From assembly GCF_018687595.1 (NCBI RefSeq), contig NZ_CP061298.1:310001-374000 (forward strand): a stretch of 64,000 bases of DNA. Reading direction: 5' to 3'. The notes beneath the pieces are model-generated. The model did no database searches, was not told where the DNA came from, and worked only from the letters and a program-made list of their open reading frames with translations. The stretch comes from Polynucleobacter paludilacus (GTDB lineage Bacteria; Pseudomonadota; Gammaproteobacteria; Burkholderiales; Burkholderiaceae). This document shows positions 32,425 through 40,413 of the stretch, piece after piece (the stretch's first letter is position 1; every line of letters begins with the position of its first letter). The translations under genes were made by a program, and so were the position numbers.

Positions 32425-33303
32425 ATGGACATGCTTGCTCAAATCCTCTCAAGCGGTATAGCAGTGGGGATGATTTACGCGGTTATCGCGTTCGGTTTCC
32501 AGCTTACCTTTGCCACTTCTGGCACCTTGAACTTCGGTCAAGGTGAGGCCTTAATGTTGGGTGCCTTAGTGGGTCTGACTTGCGTAGACACCTTAGGCAT
32601 GAACTACTGGGCCATGATTCCGGTGGTTTGTCTATTTGGTATGTTGCAGGGTAGCTTTGTGGAATTGATTGGTGTGCGTCCAGCCATCAAGATTAAGTCT
32701 GAGTTTGGTTGGATCATGTCCACGATTGCCCTTGGCATTATTTTTAAGAACGTTGCAGAAAACGTTTGGGGTCGTGATGCTTTGCCATTTCCACCGCCTT
32801 TGCCAATGGAGCCAATGACCTTCTTGGGCGCGAATATTTTGCCAATGGAAATCTTGGTGGTGGTAGGTGCTTTAGTGATGATGTTGTTGGTGGAGTTTTT
32901 CAACCGTAAAACGATTTACGGTAAAGCGGTGGTTGCAACCGCGAATGATCGCGATGCGGCTGGCCTGATGGGCATCAATACCAGCATGGTGATTACTTTT
33001 TCTTATGCACTCTCATCATTGACCGCTGCATTTGCAGGTGTATTGATTGCACCCTTGACTTTAACTGGCGCGACCATGGGCGGTGCCTTGGGTCTCAAAG
33101 CTTTTGCAGTCGCGATCATCGGCGGCCTCTCAAGCGGGATGGGGATTATCGTCGGTGGTTTGATTTTGGGAATCGTAGAAACCGCAACGGGTTTCTATTT
33201 CTCGACGGGTTACAAAGATGTACCAGGCTTAATCTTATTGTTGCTGGTACTCGCATACAAACCCTCTGGCCTCTTCGGCAAATCTGCGATTAAGAAAGTT
33301 TAA
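32425..33303 (+). CDS. livH: branched-chain amino-acid ABC transporter, permease LivH
   Basis: A 292-residue membrane protein with about eight helices, starting LAQILSSGIAVGMIYAVIAFGFQLTFATSG (in part) followed by LNFGQGEALMLGA, the LivH family signature. Near residue 215 ALGLKAFAVAIIGGLSSGMG is the coupling-helix region that touches the ATPase. Its stop overlaps the start of the LivM-LivG fusion gene (TAATG), so the two are coupled. Confidence 0.93.
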   Translation: MDMLAQILSSGIAVGMIYAVIAFGFQLTFATSGTLNFGQGEALMLGALVGLTCVDTLGMNYWAMIPVVCLFGMLQGSFVELIGVRPAIKIKSEFGWIMSTIALGIIFKNVAENVWGRDALPFPPPLPMEPMTFLGANILPMEILVVVGALVMMLLVEFFNRKTIYGKAVVATANDRDAAGLMGINTSMVITFSYALSSLTAAFAGVLIAPLTLTGATMGGALGLKAFAVAIIGGLSSGMGIIVGGLILGIVETATGFYFSTGYKDVPGLILLLLVLAYKPSGLFGKSAIKKV

Positions 33304-35237
33304 TGATGAAATTGAAGTCCCACCTTCCTCTATTAGCTGCCATAGTTGGCTTAATTGGTTTGCCGCTATTTGTTGAGAATCCGTACTACATTCACTTGGC
33401 TGAAACGATCCTGATCTACACCATTTTGTTATTCGGTTTAGACATCGTGGTTGGATATGTTGGCCAAGTTTCCCTGGGTCATGCTGGTCTCTTCGGTATT
33501 GGTTCATACACCGCAGGCATCTTGTTCTTTCATCTAGGCTGGCCAGTCTTGGCAACTATTCCCGCTTCGATTATTGTGACCGCGATCTTTGGCGGTATTC
33601 TGGCCTTGCCAGCGCTCAAAGTCATTGGGCCTTATTTGGCGATGGTGACCTTGGCATTTGGCACAATTGCCCAGATTTTGATTAATGAGATGAGCTGGTT
33701 AACAGAAGGTCCATTGGGTATCAAGTTAACGCTCCCAGAATTGATGGGCGCCCCCATGACTGCGGCTGAATATTTCTGGATGGTCGCAGCAATCATGATC
33801 GTGGCCTTGATTGTGGTCGATCGTTTTGTGAAGTCCCAAATGGGTCGCGCCTTTGAAGCCTTGCGTGATAGTCCTGTGGCCTGTGACTGTATGGGTGTCT
33901 CGGTATATCGCTTTAAGGTGATCGCCTTTGTGATTAGTGCTGGCTTTGCTGGCTTGGCAGGTTGCTTGTATGCCTATTCAGAGCAATATATTTCTCCAAA
34001 CACCTATAACAATGAATTAGCCGTTCTCTTCTTGTTGGCCATCATCATGGGCGGACGTAAATCCCGTCTTGGCGCAGCGATTGGTGCAGCCATCATTGTC
34101 TTGTTACCAAAATTACTCGACGACATTAACCTGTTCCGCATCGTTGCATCGATTATTGCGATTGTTGTTACGCTTGGTGCAGTGCTTGCATTGTCTAAAA
34201 AGATTACGACGCCTAAACGCGTTGCAATCCCTGTAGCGGGTGTAGTCGGTTTGGCAGCCTTCTCATTCTGGCTTAACAGCATCGCTGATTGGCGCTTGAG
34301 TATTTTTGGCTTCATGATTTTGTTGGTGGTGTATTACCTGCAAAACGGTATCGTTGGTTTTGCTAAGACCTTCTACTTAGCGATTACCGGTAAAACTAAA
34401 ACGACAGTTGGTGAAGCTACTGCTGAAAATACCGACTCTTCAGTCGACTTCATTAGCGCAGTCGGTAATAAAAATACTGGCGCTGAGTTATTAAAGGTCG
34501 AGTCTGTCTTGATGCAATTTGGTGGACTTAAGGCGCTGAACAACGTAGATCTCAGCATCAAGCGTGGCACCATTCATGGTCTGATTGGACCTAACGGCTC
34601 TGGTAAGAGCACGATGATGAACGTACTCACGGGTATTTATATCCCTACCGCCGGTAATGTGCTGTATGCCGATGAGAGCGTAGTGGGTAAAACCTCATCC
34701 GAGATTGCGCTTTCAGGTATTGCTCGAACTTTCCAAAACGTGCAGCTCTTTGGCGAGATGACCGCTCTACAGAATATTTTGGTTGGTCTGCACCACACCT
34801 TCAAATCCAATATGTTGGATATCGCTCTGCATTTACCTCGCTACTTAAGAGAAGAGCGTGATGCCCGTAATCGTGCGATGGCCTTGTTAAAGTTTGTGGG
34901 TCTCGAAGATTTGGCTAATGAAGAAGCCCGCAATTTGCCTTACGGTAAACAGCGCCTGCTCGAGATTGCCCGTGCCTTAGCGCTCGACCCAGAACTGCTC
35001 CTACTCGATGAGCCAGCCGCTGGATTGACTGCTCCTGATATTAAAGAGTTGTTGCGCATCATTCGCAAAATTCGGGATAACGGCATTACCTTTATCTTGA
35101 TTGAGCACCATATGGATGTGGTGATGTCTGTTTGCGATACGGTTTCAGTACTCGACTTTGGTCAGAAGATTGCGGAAGGTAAGCCGGCTGAAGTACAGGC
35201 CGATGAGAAAGTCATCCACGCTTACTTAGGTGCTTAA
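33303..35237 (+). CDS. livMG: LivM-LivG fusion: permease and ATP-binding protein
   Basis: One 644-residue polypeptide. Residues 1 to about 365 form the LivM permease (YVGQVSLGHAGLFGIGSYTAG near residue 52 in part), followed by additional hydrophobic helices up to about 360. Residues 395-644 form a LivG-type ATPase: Walker A GPNGSGKS, a Q-loop at FQNVQLF, signature LPYGKQRLLEIARALA and Walker B LLLLDEPAAGL, then a switch His in IEHHMD. Between them lies a short polar linker, about residues 366-390. In most species livM and livG are separate genes. The fusion fixes a 1:1 ratio. Confidence 0.93.
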   Translation: MMKLKSHLPLLAAIVGLIGLPLFVENPYYIHLAETILIYTILLFGLDIVVGYVGQVSLGHAGLFGIGSYTAGILFFHLGWPVLATIPASIIVTAIFGGILALPALKVIGPYLAMVTLAFGTIAQILINEMSWLTEGPLGIKLTLPELMGAPMTAAEYFWMVAAIMIVALIVVDRFVKSQMGRAFEALRDSPVACDCMGVSVYRFKVIAFVISAGFAGLAGCLYAYSEQYISPNTYNNELAVLFLLAIIMGGRKSRLGAAIGAAIIVLLPKLLDDINLFRIVASIIAIVVTLGAVLALSKKITTPKRVAIPVAGVVGLAAFSFWLNSIADWRLSIFGFMILLVVYYLQNGIVGFAKTFYLAITGKTKTTVGEATAENTDSSVDFISAVGNKNTGAELLKVESVLMQFGGLKALNNVDLSIKRGTIHGLIGPNGSGKSTMMNVLTGIYIPTAGNVLYADESVVGKTSSEIALSGIARTFQNVQLFGEMTALQNILVGLHHTFKSNMLDIALHLPRYLREERDARNRAMALLKFVGLEDLANEEARNLPYGKQRLLEIARALALDPELLLLDEPAAGLTAPDIKELLRIIRKIRDNGITFILIEHHMDVVMSVCDTVSVLDFGQKIAEGKPAEVQADEKVIHAYLGA

Positions 35238-35278
35238 TCAACATTCATTATTAAAAATTTATTAAATCGGTAAATACC

Positions 35279-36004
35279 ATGTTATCTATTCAGAATCTCG
35301 AAGCAGGCTACGGTAAGGTTAAAGTCCTTCATGGCATCAGCATCGATGTACCAAAAGGGCAAGTGATTACCTTGATCGGCTCTAATGGTGCAGGCAAGAC
35401 CACTACTATGCGTGCGATAACCGGCATGATTAAACCTACTGCTGGTGAAGTGCTTCTGAGTGGTCAACGAATCGATGGCTCTGAGTCACACAAAATCGCC
35501 CGCCTCGGTTTGGCTCATAGTCCTGAAGGCCGTCGTGTCTTCACGACGATGTCGGTTACTGATAACTTGCTCTTGGGGGCTTTTCCTCGCTTTACAGGCA
35601 GCCGTCCTAAAGGCGATATCCAAAAAGACCTGGAGCACGCCTTAGAAATGTTCCCCCGCCTCAAAGAGCGCCGCAATCAATTGGCAGGTACTTTATCTGG
35701 TGGCGAACAGCAGATGTTGGCTATGGCGCGCGCAGTCATGCTCAACCCTGAAATCATCTTGCTGGATGAGCCTTCAATGGGCTTAGCACCCATTTTGGTA
35801 GAAGAAGTTTTCAGAATTATTTCTAATCTGAAGTCACAAGGTGTGACCATGCTATTGGTTGAGCAATTCGCCGCCGCCGCTTTGAACGTAGCAGACTATG
35901 GCTACGTGCTTGAGAATGGCAAGATCGCTACTCATGGACCTGCTAGTAAACTCAAAGATGATCCTGCTGTGAAGGCTGCATATCTCGGTGGCAGCGGGCA
36001 CTAA
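35279..36004 (+). CDS. livF: branched-chain amino-acid ABC transporter, ATP-binding protein LivF
   Basis: A 241-residue ABC ATPase: Walker A GSNGAGKTT near residue 36, signature LSGGEQQMLAMARA, Walker B IILLDEPSMGLAP and the His-less LLVEQ switch found in LivF. It is the second ATPase of the transporter and follows the fusion gene by 41 bases. Transcription ends at the hairpin at 36041-36063. Confidence 0.94.
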   Translation: MLSIQNLEAGYGKVKVLHGISIDVPKGQVITLIGSNGAGKTTTMRAITGMIKPTAGEVLLSGQRIDGSESHKIARLGLAHSPEGRRVFTTMSVTDNLLLGAFPRFTGSRPKGDIQKDLEHALEMFPRLKERRNQLAGTLSGGEQQMLAMARAVMLNPEIILLDEPSMGLAPILVEEVFRIISNLKSQGVTMLLVEQFAAAALNVADYGYVLENGKIATHGPASKLKDDPAVKAAYLGGSGH

Positions 36005-36040
36005 TTCAGTCAGAAAATCTGCCTCTCTTGATTCAGCACA

Positions 36041-36065
36041 AAGCCCTCAACTGAGGGCTTTTTGT
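36041..36065. terminator. terminator between livF and the convergent FMN operon
   Basis: AAGCCCTC and GAGGGCTT (36041-36060) form a stem with a 4-base loop, followed by TTTTTG. The stop codon of the minus-strand gene falls inside it, and the A-run on the other side makes it work in both directions. Confidence 0.8.
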
Positions 36066-36475
36066 TTGCAACTGATATGCAACATATGACCCAAGAAAAA
36101 GCCTAAGAAAAGAATGCCAATCACCCAATGTGCTGTGATGGCGTGCTCTCGAAGCTCTGCTGGTCCGTAATAGAGTAGGGCGGCAGTCAAGATGAGCGCT
36201 AACAGACATACGAGTTGCCCAAGTCCGCTGACCATTTGCTGTTTTGCCTTCAATCCGGCCTTAAGGTGAACAGTCAAAACGGACCCCAAAGCCATTGAGG
36301 CTGCCATCGCAGTAAGGCCGTGCCAACTCAAAATGGTGTGCGGCCGAAATATCAATGGGGTCAAGTGGAAATCATTCACCAGTAAATACATCAAACCGGT
36401 AATTGAGCAGAGGAAAATACTGCCAATCACAAAGTATCTCTGCCATATTGGCATTTTTCCTAAGCGGGAAGCCAT
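36047..36475 (-). CDS. four-helix, histidine-rich membrane protein (b-type haem candidate)
   Basis: A 142-residue protein with four hydrophobic segments (about residues 14-29, 46-66, 80-100 and 115-133). Each helix carries or borders histidines: RPH and SWHG, TVHL, REHAITAHW and GHMLHIS. Paired histidines in a four-helix bundle suggest bis-His haem b ligation, as in cytochrome b561 or DUF4405-like proteins, so it may pass electrons across the inner membrane. It overlaps the ApbE gene by 16 bases and is last in the Fur-type operon. Haem binding is inferred. Confidence 0.65.
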   Translation of the reverse strand: MASRLGKMPIWQRYFVIGSIFLCSITGLMYLLVNDFHLTPLIFRPHTILSWHGLTAMAASMALGSVLTVHLKAGLKAKQQMVSGLGQLVCLLALILTAALLYYGPAELREHAITAHWVIGILFLGFFLGHMLHISCKQKALS

Positions 36476-37263
36476 AAAGATTCTGCCTGGTAGTTTTTGA
36501 AAATCGGGTGGTGGGCATCTTGCGACAAAGCCAGTACTTTAGTGAGTGCATCGGCATAGATGCATTCTTGAGCGATGATGGAATACGAACCTTGAATCGG
36601 AGTACTGCCTTTTTGGGGGTGGAAGATCGTGTGATTACTTGAGGTGGCAATCGCCCCCTCCCGTAAGCTGCCAATCTGAATCAGTTCATTGGCTTGTCTG
36701 GGGCTGCGCAGTAAGACAGTATGAGATTGTCTGCCAAAGACCCTGAGGTCGCCACCTGCATTGACAACACCATTTTGGATGCCGCAAAGCTTGAGCGCTC
36801 GCACTGCCTCATCTACAGCAAAACCCTTAGCGATACCTCCAAGATCAAGGCAAACCGCTTGGGTCAGGCGAATGATTTGATTACCCAAAAATTGGATACT
36901 GAGAATACTGCTTTCATTGGAGGGGACATGGTTTATCTGATGTAGTGGTAATAATTTTTTATTGACGAGCTGTCTCCCCACCCCACAATCAAATAAACCA
37001 CGCGACTCCTGACAAATGAATTGTGCAGTCTTTAATACTTTTTCCGTCCAAGGATGAATCTCTAGTGACTCATCGGCTCGATAACTATTAATCATCGAAA
37101 GCTCACTATGTCGATCATGAAAACCCATCAAGCTTTGGACTAAGGCAATTGAAGCAAAAGCTTCATCTATTGCAAGATGGGTTTGCCTTGAGGTGAGTCC
37201 CACCTGAGCTTCATCAATTTGAATCTCGACATAGGTGCCGAGCATCGGTTTGCAGCGGATCAT
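36460..37263 (-). CDS. apbE: ApbE-family FAD:protein FMN transferase
   Basis: A 267-residue protein with the ApbE pattern: MLGTYVEIQI near the start, FDCGVGRQLV, a LDLGGIAKGFAVDEAVRAL segment near residue 140, and VNAGGDLRVFG, the flavin and metal binding motif. It attaches FMN from FAD to a Thr of a partner protein. The partner is probably the FMN-binding protein encoded just upstream, which overlaps it by 4 bases (ATGA). No obvious lipoprotein signal is present, and the protein is shorter than typical periplasmic ApbE (about 350 residues). Confidence 0.88.
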   Translation of the reverse strand: MIRCKPMLGTYVEIQIDEAQVGLTSRQTHLAIDEAFASIALVQSLMGFHDRHSELSMINSYRADESLEIHPWTEKVLKTAQFICQESRGLFDCGVGRQLVNKKLLPLHQINHVPSNESSILSIQFLGNQIIRLTQAVCLDLGGIAKGFAVDEAVRALKLCGIQNGVVNAGGDLRVFGRQSHTVLLRSPRQANELIQIGSLREGAIATSSNHTIFHPQKGSTPIQGSYSIIAQECIYADALTKVLALSQDAHHPIFKNYQAESLWLPA

Positions 37264-37805
37264 TTGCTTACAGAACTCTTGAGTGCCAGCTCATGCAAGA
37301 CCAAGACACGTTTTACGCCATCAGTAAGATGCTTTGAAGATAAGGTAGCGCCACTAATATTTTGAATATCCTGATTAAGCTTGACCGGGTCACTTGCCGT
37401 TTTGCCAATAAATTGCTGACGCCATTTGCTATCAGCCACTTCATAGCCATAGGACTCGACGTATTCGAGGATTTCAAGGCCTTTGACGCTGCCATTGGGC
37501 GCAATACCAACTGCATAAGTAATCATTTCATGTTTACCCACAACCTCATCAATAATCAGCCAACTCCCATCACTCGTCTTCCAGATACGCTCTCCAGTAA
37601 AAGGATAGCGAATGCTAGAGGCTTGTCGCATTCGCTCTTGGAGTGCTTTGCTAATGATGATGGGCCGTTTGACGAGACCCTGATTGGGAAACAAAAGCTG
37701 TTGCGCTTGCTCAATCGAAACATAAATCTTGGCCTGCACTAGGATTGGGCTAGCAGTGATTGCAAGTCCAGCGATGCTCAGTAAAGTGGGTTTCCAATAC
37801 ATCAT
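37260..37805 (-). CDS. FMN-binding-domain protein, flavinylation substrate
   Basis: A 181-residue exported protein. Residues 1-25 form a signal peptide, followed by a short segment and then an FMN-binding domain with GLEILEYVESYGYEVADSKWRQQFIG (in parts) and the motif ISGATLSS near residue 150. The Thr in S-G-A-T is the usual attachment site of FMN by ApbE, and an ApbE gene overlaps it. It is thus likely to be a periplasmic flavoprotein that moves electrons between the membrane protein and an acceptor. The acceptor may be Fe3+, given the upstream Fur-like sites. Confidence 0.85.
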   Translation of the reverse strand: MMYWKPTLLSIAGLAITASPILVQAKIYVSIEQAQQLLFPNQGLVKRPIIISKALQERMRQASSIRYPFTGERIWKTSDGSWLIIDEVVGKHEMITYAVGIAPNGSVKGLEILEYVESYGYEVADSKWRQQFIGKTASDPVKLNQDIQNISGATLSSKHLTDGVKRVLVLHELALKSSVSK

Positions 37806-37808
37806 GAC

Positions 37809-38723
37809 TTAGTTCAGGGGAAAGCCAACTTTTACGATGTATTCATTCACGGTATGGCTGTCCCATACGCGGGCATTAGAGCATTCTGCCTCGCCACCGT
37901 TCATGCAGTTGCCACCCTTGAGTTGATAGCGCCAAGCCCCAGTAACCCACCAATCTTTGGTGGCGTAATGGAGATTAGGCCCCAGAAAGGTAGCGCGTTG
38001 CACTTGGTTGCGTAAGTTCAACTCAGAGTAATCATTATGAAGGCGTGCCTCAACACCAGCAGACCATTTCGGAGCAAAGCGATAACTTGCCCCCACTAAA
38101 AAGTCGAGCATCGATTCAGGGACATTACCGTTCTCAATAAACTTGAGTCGTTCATTGGCCGCTACGACGTTACCTGCCAAGATCAGGCGATCGTCAATGA
38201 AGTTAGATTGCAAGAGCAGTCGCGCTTCGAGCTCATCCTTGTTCCGACCCCAGGTAGGTTCTAAATACAGGCCAAGGCCCACGGGTGAGGTTACAGGATT
38301 CGTAATGCGATAAATCGCCTCTAAAGACGCGCCTTCTACTCCGCCCTTGACGTAAGCAGAGTCCGGATTGTGACTAGAGGGAACGCCATAGCCACCAGTG
38401 CAAGTTGGGCTCTCACCACAGGCTTCTGGATTGGTGTAGTTTTGATTGGCATTGGTGTAGCCTGAGTTGATGTATCCCGCAATTTGTAAATCATTCGTTA
38501 AGCCATACTCGAGCTCAGTGCGTGCAGTCCATTGTTCAAAAGTGCCTGCTGCTTGCTGTTGATTGAGTTGCAAGCGCTGTTCAAATTCCCATTTTTCCTT
38601 TGGCTGAAGATCGAGTGTATAGATCCACCCAAATACACCCTCACCAGCGTGGGCAAGAGAGAAGTGGAGCGCTGCAGCGATGACGAGAGAAAAAGCAATG
38701 AGTCGTTTGATATTGGATTTCAT
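37809..38723 (-). CDS. outer-membrane-type protein of the iron/flavin operon (DUF6662-like)
   Basis: A 304-residue protein with a signal peptide (residues 1-26, ending AHA-GE) followed by alternating hydrophobic and polar strands rich in Tyr, Asn and Leu: EFEQRLQLNQQQ, ARTELEYGLTNDLQIAGYI, LGLYLEPTWGRNKDE, and the end KVGFPLN with no aromatic terminal residue. It looks like an outer-membrane beta barrel or a surface beta protein, and I believe it fits the DUF6662 family, from memory. It is the first gene of the operon, three bases ahead of the FMN protein. It may be a porin-like route or ligand for iron. Confidence 0.7.
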   Translation of the reverse strand: MKSNIKRLIAFSLVIAAALHFSLAHAGEGVFGWIYTLDLQPKEKWEFEQRLQLNQQQAAGTFEQWTARTELEYGLTNDLQIAGYINSGYTNANQNYTNPEACGESPTCTGGYGVPSSHNPDSAYVKGGVEGASLEAIYRITNPVTSPVGLGLYLEPTWGRNKDELEARLLLQSNFIDDRLILAGNVVAANERLKFIENGNVPESMLDFLVGASYRFAPKWSAGVEARLHNDYSELNLRNQVQRATFLGPNLHYATKDWWVTGAWRYQLKGGNCMNGGEAECSNARVWDSHTVNEYIVKVGFPLN

Positions 38724-38755
38724 GATGTTGAGGGGGGTTGGTTGAAAATTTCTAA

Positions 38756-38809
38756 TTGAGAAAGGTTCTCAATATAAACTAACAAATAAGAATCATTCTC
38801 ATTTGAGAA
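38756..38809. promoter_or_regulatory. three overlapping Fur-box-like palindromes
   Basis: Three inverted repeats lie between the divergent genes: TTGAGAA-AGG-TTCTCAA (38756-38772), TAAGAAT-C-ATTCTCA (38787-38801, a 7-1-7 Fur layout) and TTCTCA-TT-TGAGAA (38796-38809). The second matches the TGATAAT-N-ATTATCA Fur consensus in its design, with TGAGAAT-type half-sites common in betaproteobacterial Fur sites. They should repress the minus-strand operon in iron-replete cells and may also affect the plus-strand gene. Confidence 0.72.
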
Positions 38810-38897
38810 AATGACCTTATACCCTTTAATGAAGTGTTGGAAAGTAAAAAATAGATACAAATACCGCTACAAATTACAAACTTGTAAGATGCAATGT

Positions 38898-39140
38898 ATG
38901 CATTCCGAATCTTTAGAAAAACTCGTTACGATGAAGATGCCGTTTGGTAAACATGCCGGCCGGCGGATTGCCGAGCTGCCAGGAAATTACTTGGCGTGGT
39001 TTGCGCGTGAAGGATTTCCCAAGGGGGAGATAGGCGAGCTACTCGAGTTGATGCACACTTTGGATCATAACGGCTTAAGTGGACTACTCAATCCCATTAA
39101 AGAAAGACTCGGTGTGCCTTTGAGAAACTCAGAGAACTAA
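38898..39140 (+). CDS. DUF3820 family protein
   Basis: An 80-residue protein, with start at 38898 preferred; ATG at 38889 and 38811 are also in frame. The DUF3820 pattern is clear: MPFGKHAGRRIAELPGNYLAWFAREGFP, then GEIGELLELMHTLDHNGL (quoted in parts). The family, also called a putative quorum-sensing-regulated virulence factor, is linked by structure to small nuclease-like or metal-binding proteins, with no proven function. It is divergent from the iron/flavin operon and its promoter overlaps the Fur-like sites. Confidence 0.8.
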   Translation: MHSESLEKLVTMKMPFGKHAGRRIAELPGNYLAWFAREGFPKGEIGELLELMHTLDHNGLSGLLNPIKERLGVPLRNSEN

Positions 39141-39154
39141 TCACTCACGAAATT

Positions 39155-39946
39155 TTATTCTGAGTAATTTCGAAAACCATGAAATGGTCGCGTTTGATTC
39201 CAGCGCTCAGGTCGAGCGTGGATCTGCTTGGTTGATGTTGCTACATTTGCCGGTAAATGAAAGTCAATTCCCGTTTTCAGAGCAAGATCTTGATACGAGA
39301 TCGGCGCCATCATCGGTGCATCATCGGTATTCTGAATCCAATATGCCCAAGCCAGATTGCGAGAGGGGTCGTAGACCAACTTGAAGAGATATTCGGGCAC
39401 CGTAACATGATTGCTGCCAATACTTCCGGCATTACCAGCTGAGCCGGTATAAACATAAATATCGCCGCGGATTCTTTTGGCGTACTGACGAGTAGGCCCC
39501 TCAATTTCTTTGGCCCAGATCCCCTGATTGTTTTGACGAGCCTGAGGCATCATATTGGCTAAAGAGAAAGATTGAGCCATCGAGCGCTCATCCCCCATAT
39601 CACCAGCAGGTGCGTTATGGCCTCGGTCATACCCGCTCCCTCGGTAGTCAGAGAGGGTGGCTCGCTCAGTAGCGGGCAAACGGGCTTCCTCATAAAAGAG
39701 ATTGGTTCGTGCTTGCTTAGGCTTAGTGAGCCTTTCCCGATTCAGCTTTTCGACCACGTAGATCGGTTTTTTGTCACTGGGGGAGTAATAGACAGCAAAA
39801 CCATCAAAACAGAGATCCCTGCCAGCCTGCGCCACACTCGGAATTTCCCTTCTGGGAAAATACTCAACGCAGTCATCAAAAATAGCCCATGCCGAGAGCG
39901 GGTAGGCAAGGCAAAGCAGGATCAAGGCTCGAGCAAAGGATGGCAT
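39155..39946 (-). CDS. DNA/RNA non-specific endonuclease, secreted
   Basis: A 263-residue protein with a signal peptide (residues 1-21, ending ASA-like at LSAWA). The beta-beta-alpha-Me nuclease domain shows the catalytic YDRGHNAPAGDM near residue 104, where the His is the general base, and the NMMPQARQNNQGIWAKEIE segment with the Asn that binds Mg2+. Serratia NucA-type enzymes cut DNA and RNA without sequence preference. Its location is likely periplasmic or extracellular. It could serve nutrient recovery or defence. Confidence 0.9.
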   Translation of the reverse strand: MPSFARALILLCLAYPLSAWAIFDDCVEYFPRREIPSVAQAGRDLCFDGFAVYYSPSDKKPIYVVEKLNRERLTKPKQARTNLFYEEARLPATERATLSDYRGSGYDRGHNAPAGDMGDERSMAQSFSLANMMPQARQNNQGIWAKEIEGPTRQYAKRIRGDIYVYTGSAGNAGSIGSNHVTVPEYLFKLVYDPSRNLAWAYWIQNTDDAPMMAPISYQDLALKTGIDFHLPANVATSTKQIHARPERWNQTRPFHGFRNYSE

Positions 39947-40413
39947 GGCTGTAAGTGTAGGGTGATGCCTACTGAATTGGGGTTTACCCAGGAACTTGGA
40001 GGATTATTTGCTTGGGCAATGCGTCCTCAGATACGAGTTACCAGCTTCCTCGGCGGCGCAGATGGGGACACTATCTGTAGGAATTTGAGGCAATTGAAAT
40101 ACTAAATGTACGGTCTAAACCAACATTTTTTCATTTCAAAATGTAAAAAAAGTGGTTTGATAGAAAATTTCTATTAAATCAAATTAGTGCGCCCTAACAT
40201 TTATAACCCATTGATTTAAATGATATTTTTATCAAAAAGCGAGCCCTAGGGTGAATATGACAGTATTGTCATACTTATAAGTTATTGAATCGATCACCCT
40301 TATTCTTGACTTGATATAAGAACCTTCATAGGATTGCCCATGTTCTACAAATATTGCACTGCAACATATCCTGAGCTTCAATTGATTAGGTTCTGTAGCG
40401 ATGCAAAAACTGA
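39947..40413. other. 467-base intergenic stretch without a credible gene, several palindromes
   Basis: No frame here has start, ribosome site and coding character. The stretch is A/T rich. It holds a long imperfect palindrome at about 40117-40159 (AAACCAACATTTTTT to AAAAAAGTGGTTT, with the centre CATTTCAAAATG), then TAGAAAATTTCTA (40161-40173), and TATGACA-GTAT-TGTCATA (40256-40273). These may be control sites of the transglycosylase gene that follows, or remains of a mobile element. Confidence 0.5.
40256..40273 (+). promoter_or_regulatory. TATGACA-N4-TGTCATA operator-like palindrome
   Basis: A perfect 7-base inverted repeat, 141 bases upstream of the transglycosylase start. The TGACA/TGTCA half-sites are typical of dimeric repressors such as TetR-type proteins. 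The factor is unknown. Confidence 0.45.

Noticed and set aside
39572-40105. A 177-codon plus-strand frame antisense to the endonuclease gene.
   Set aside because: The endonuclease on the other strand has signal peptide and catalytic motif; this frame is its shadow and shows no domain.
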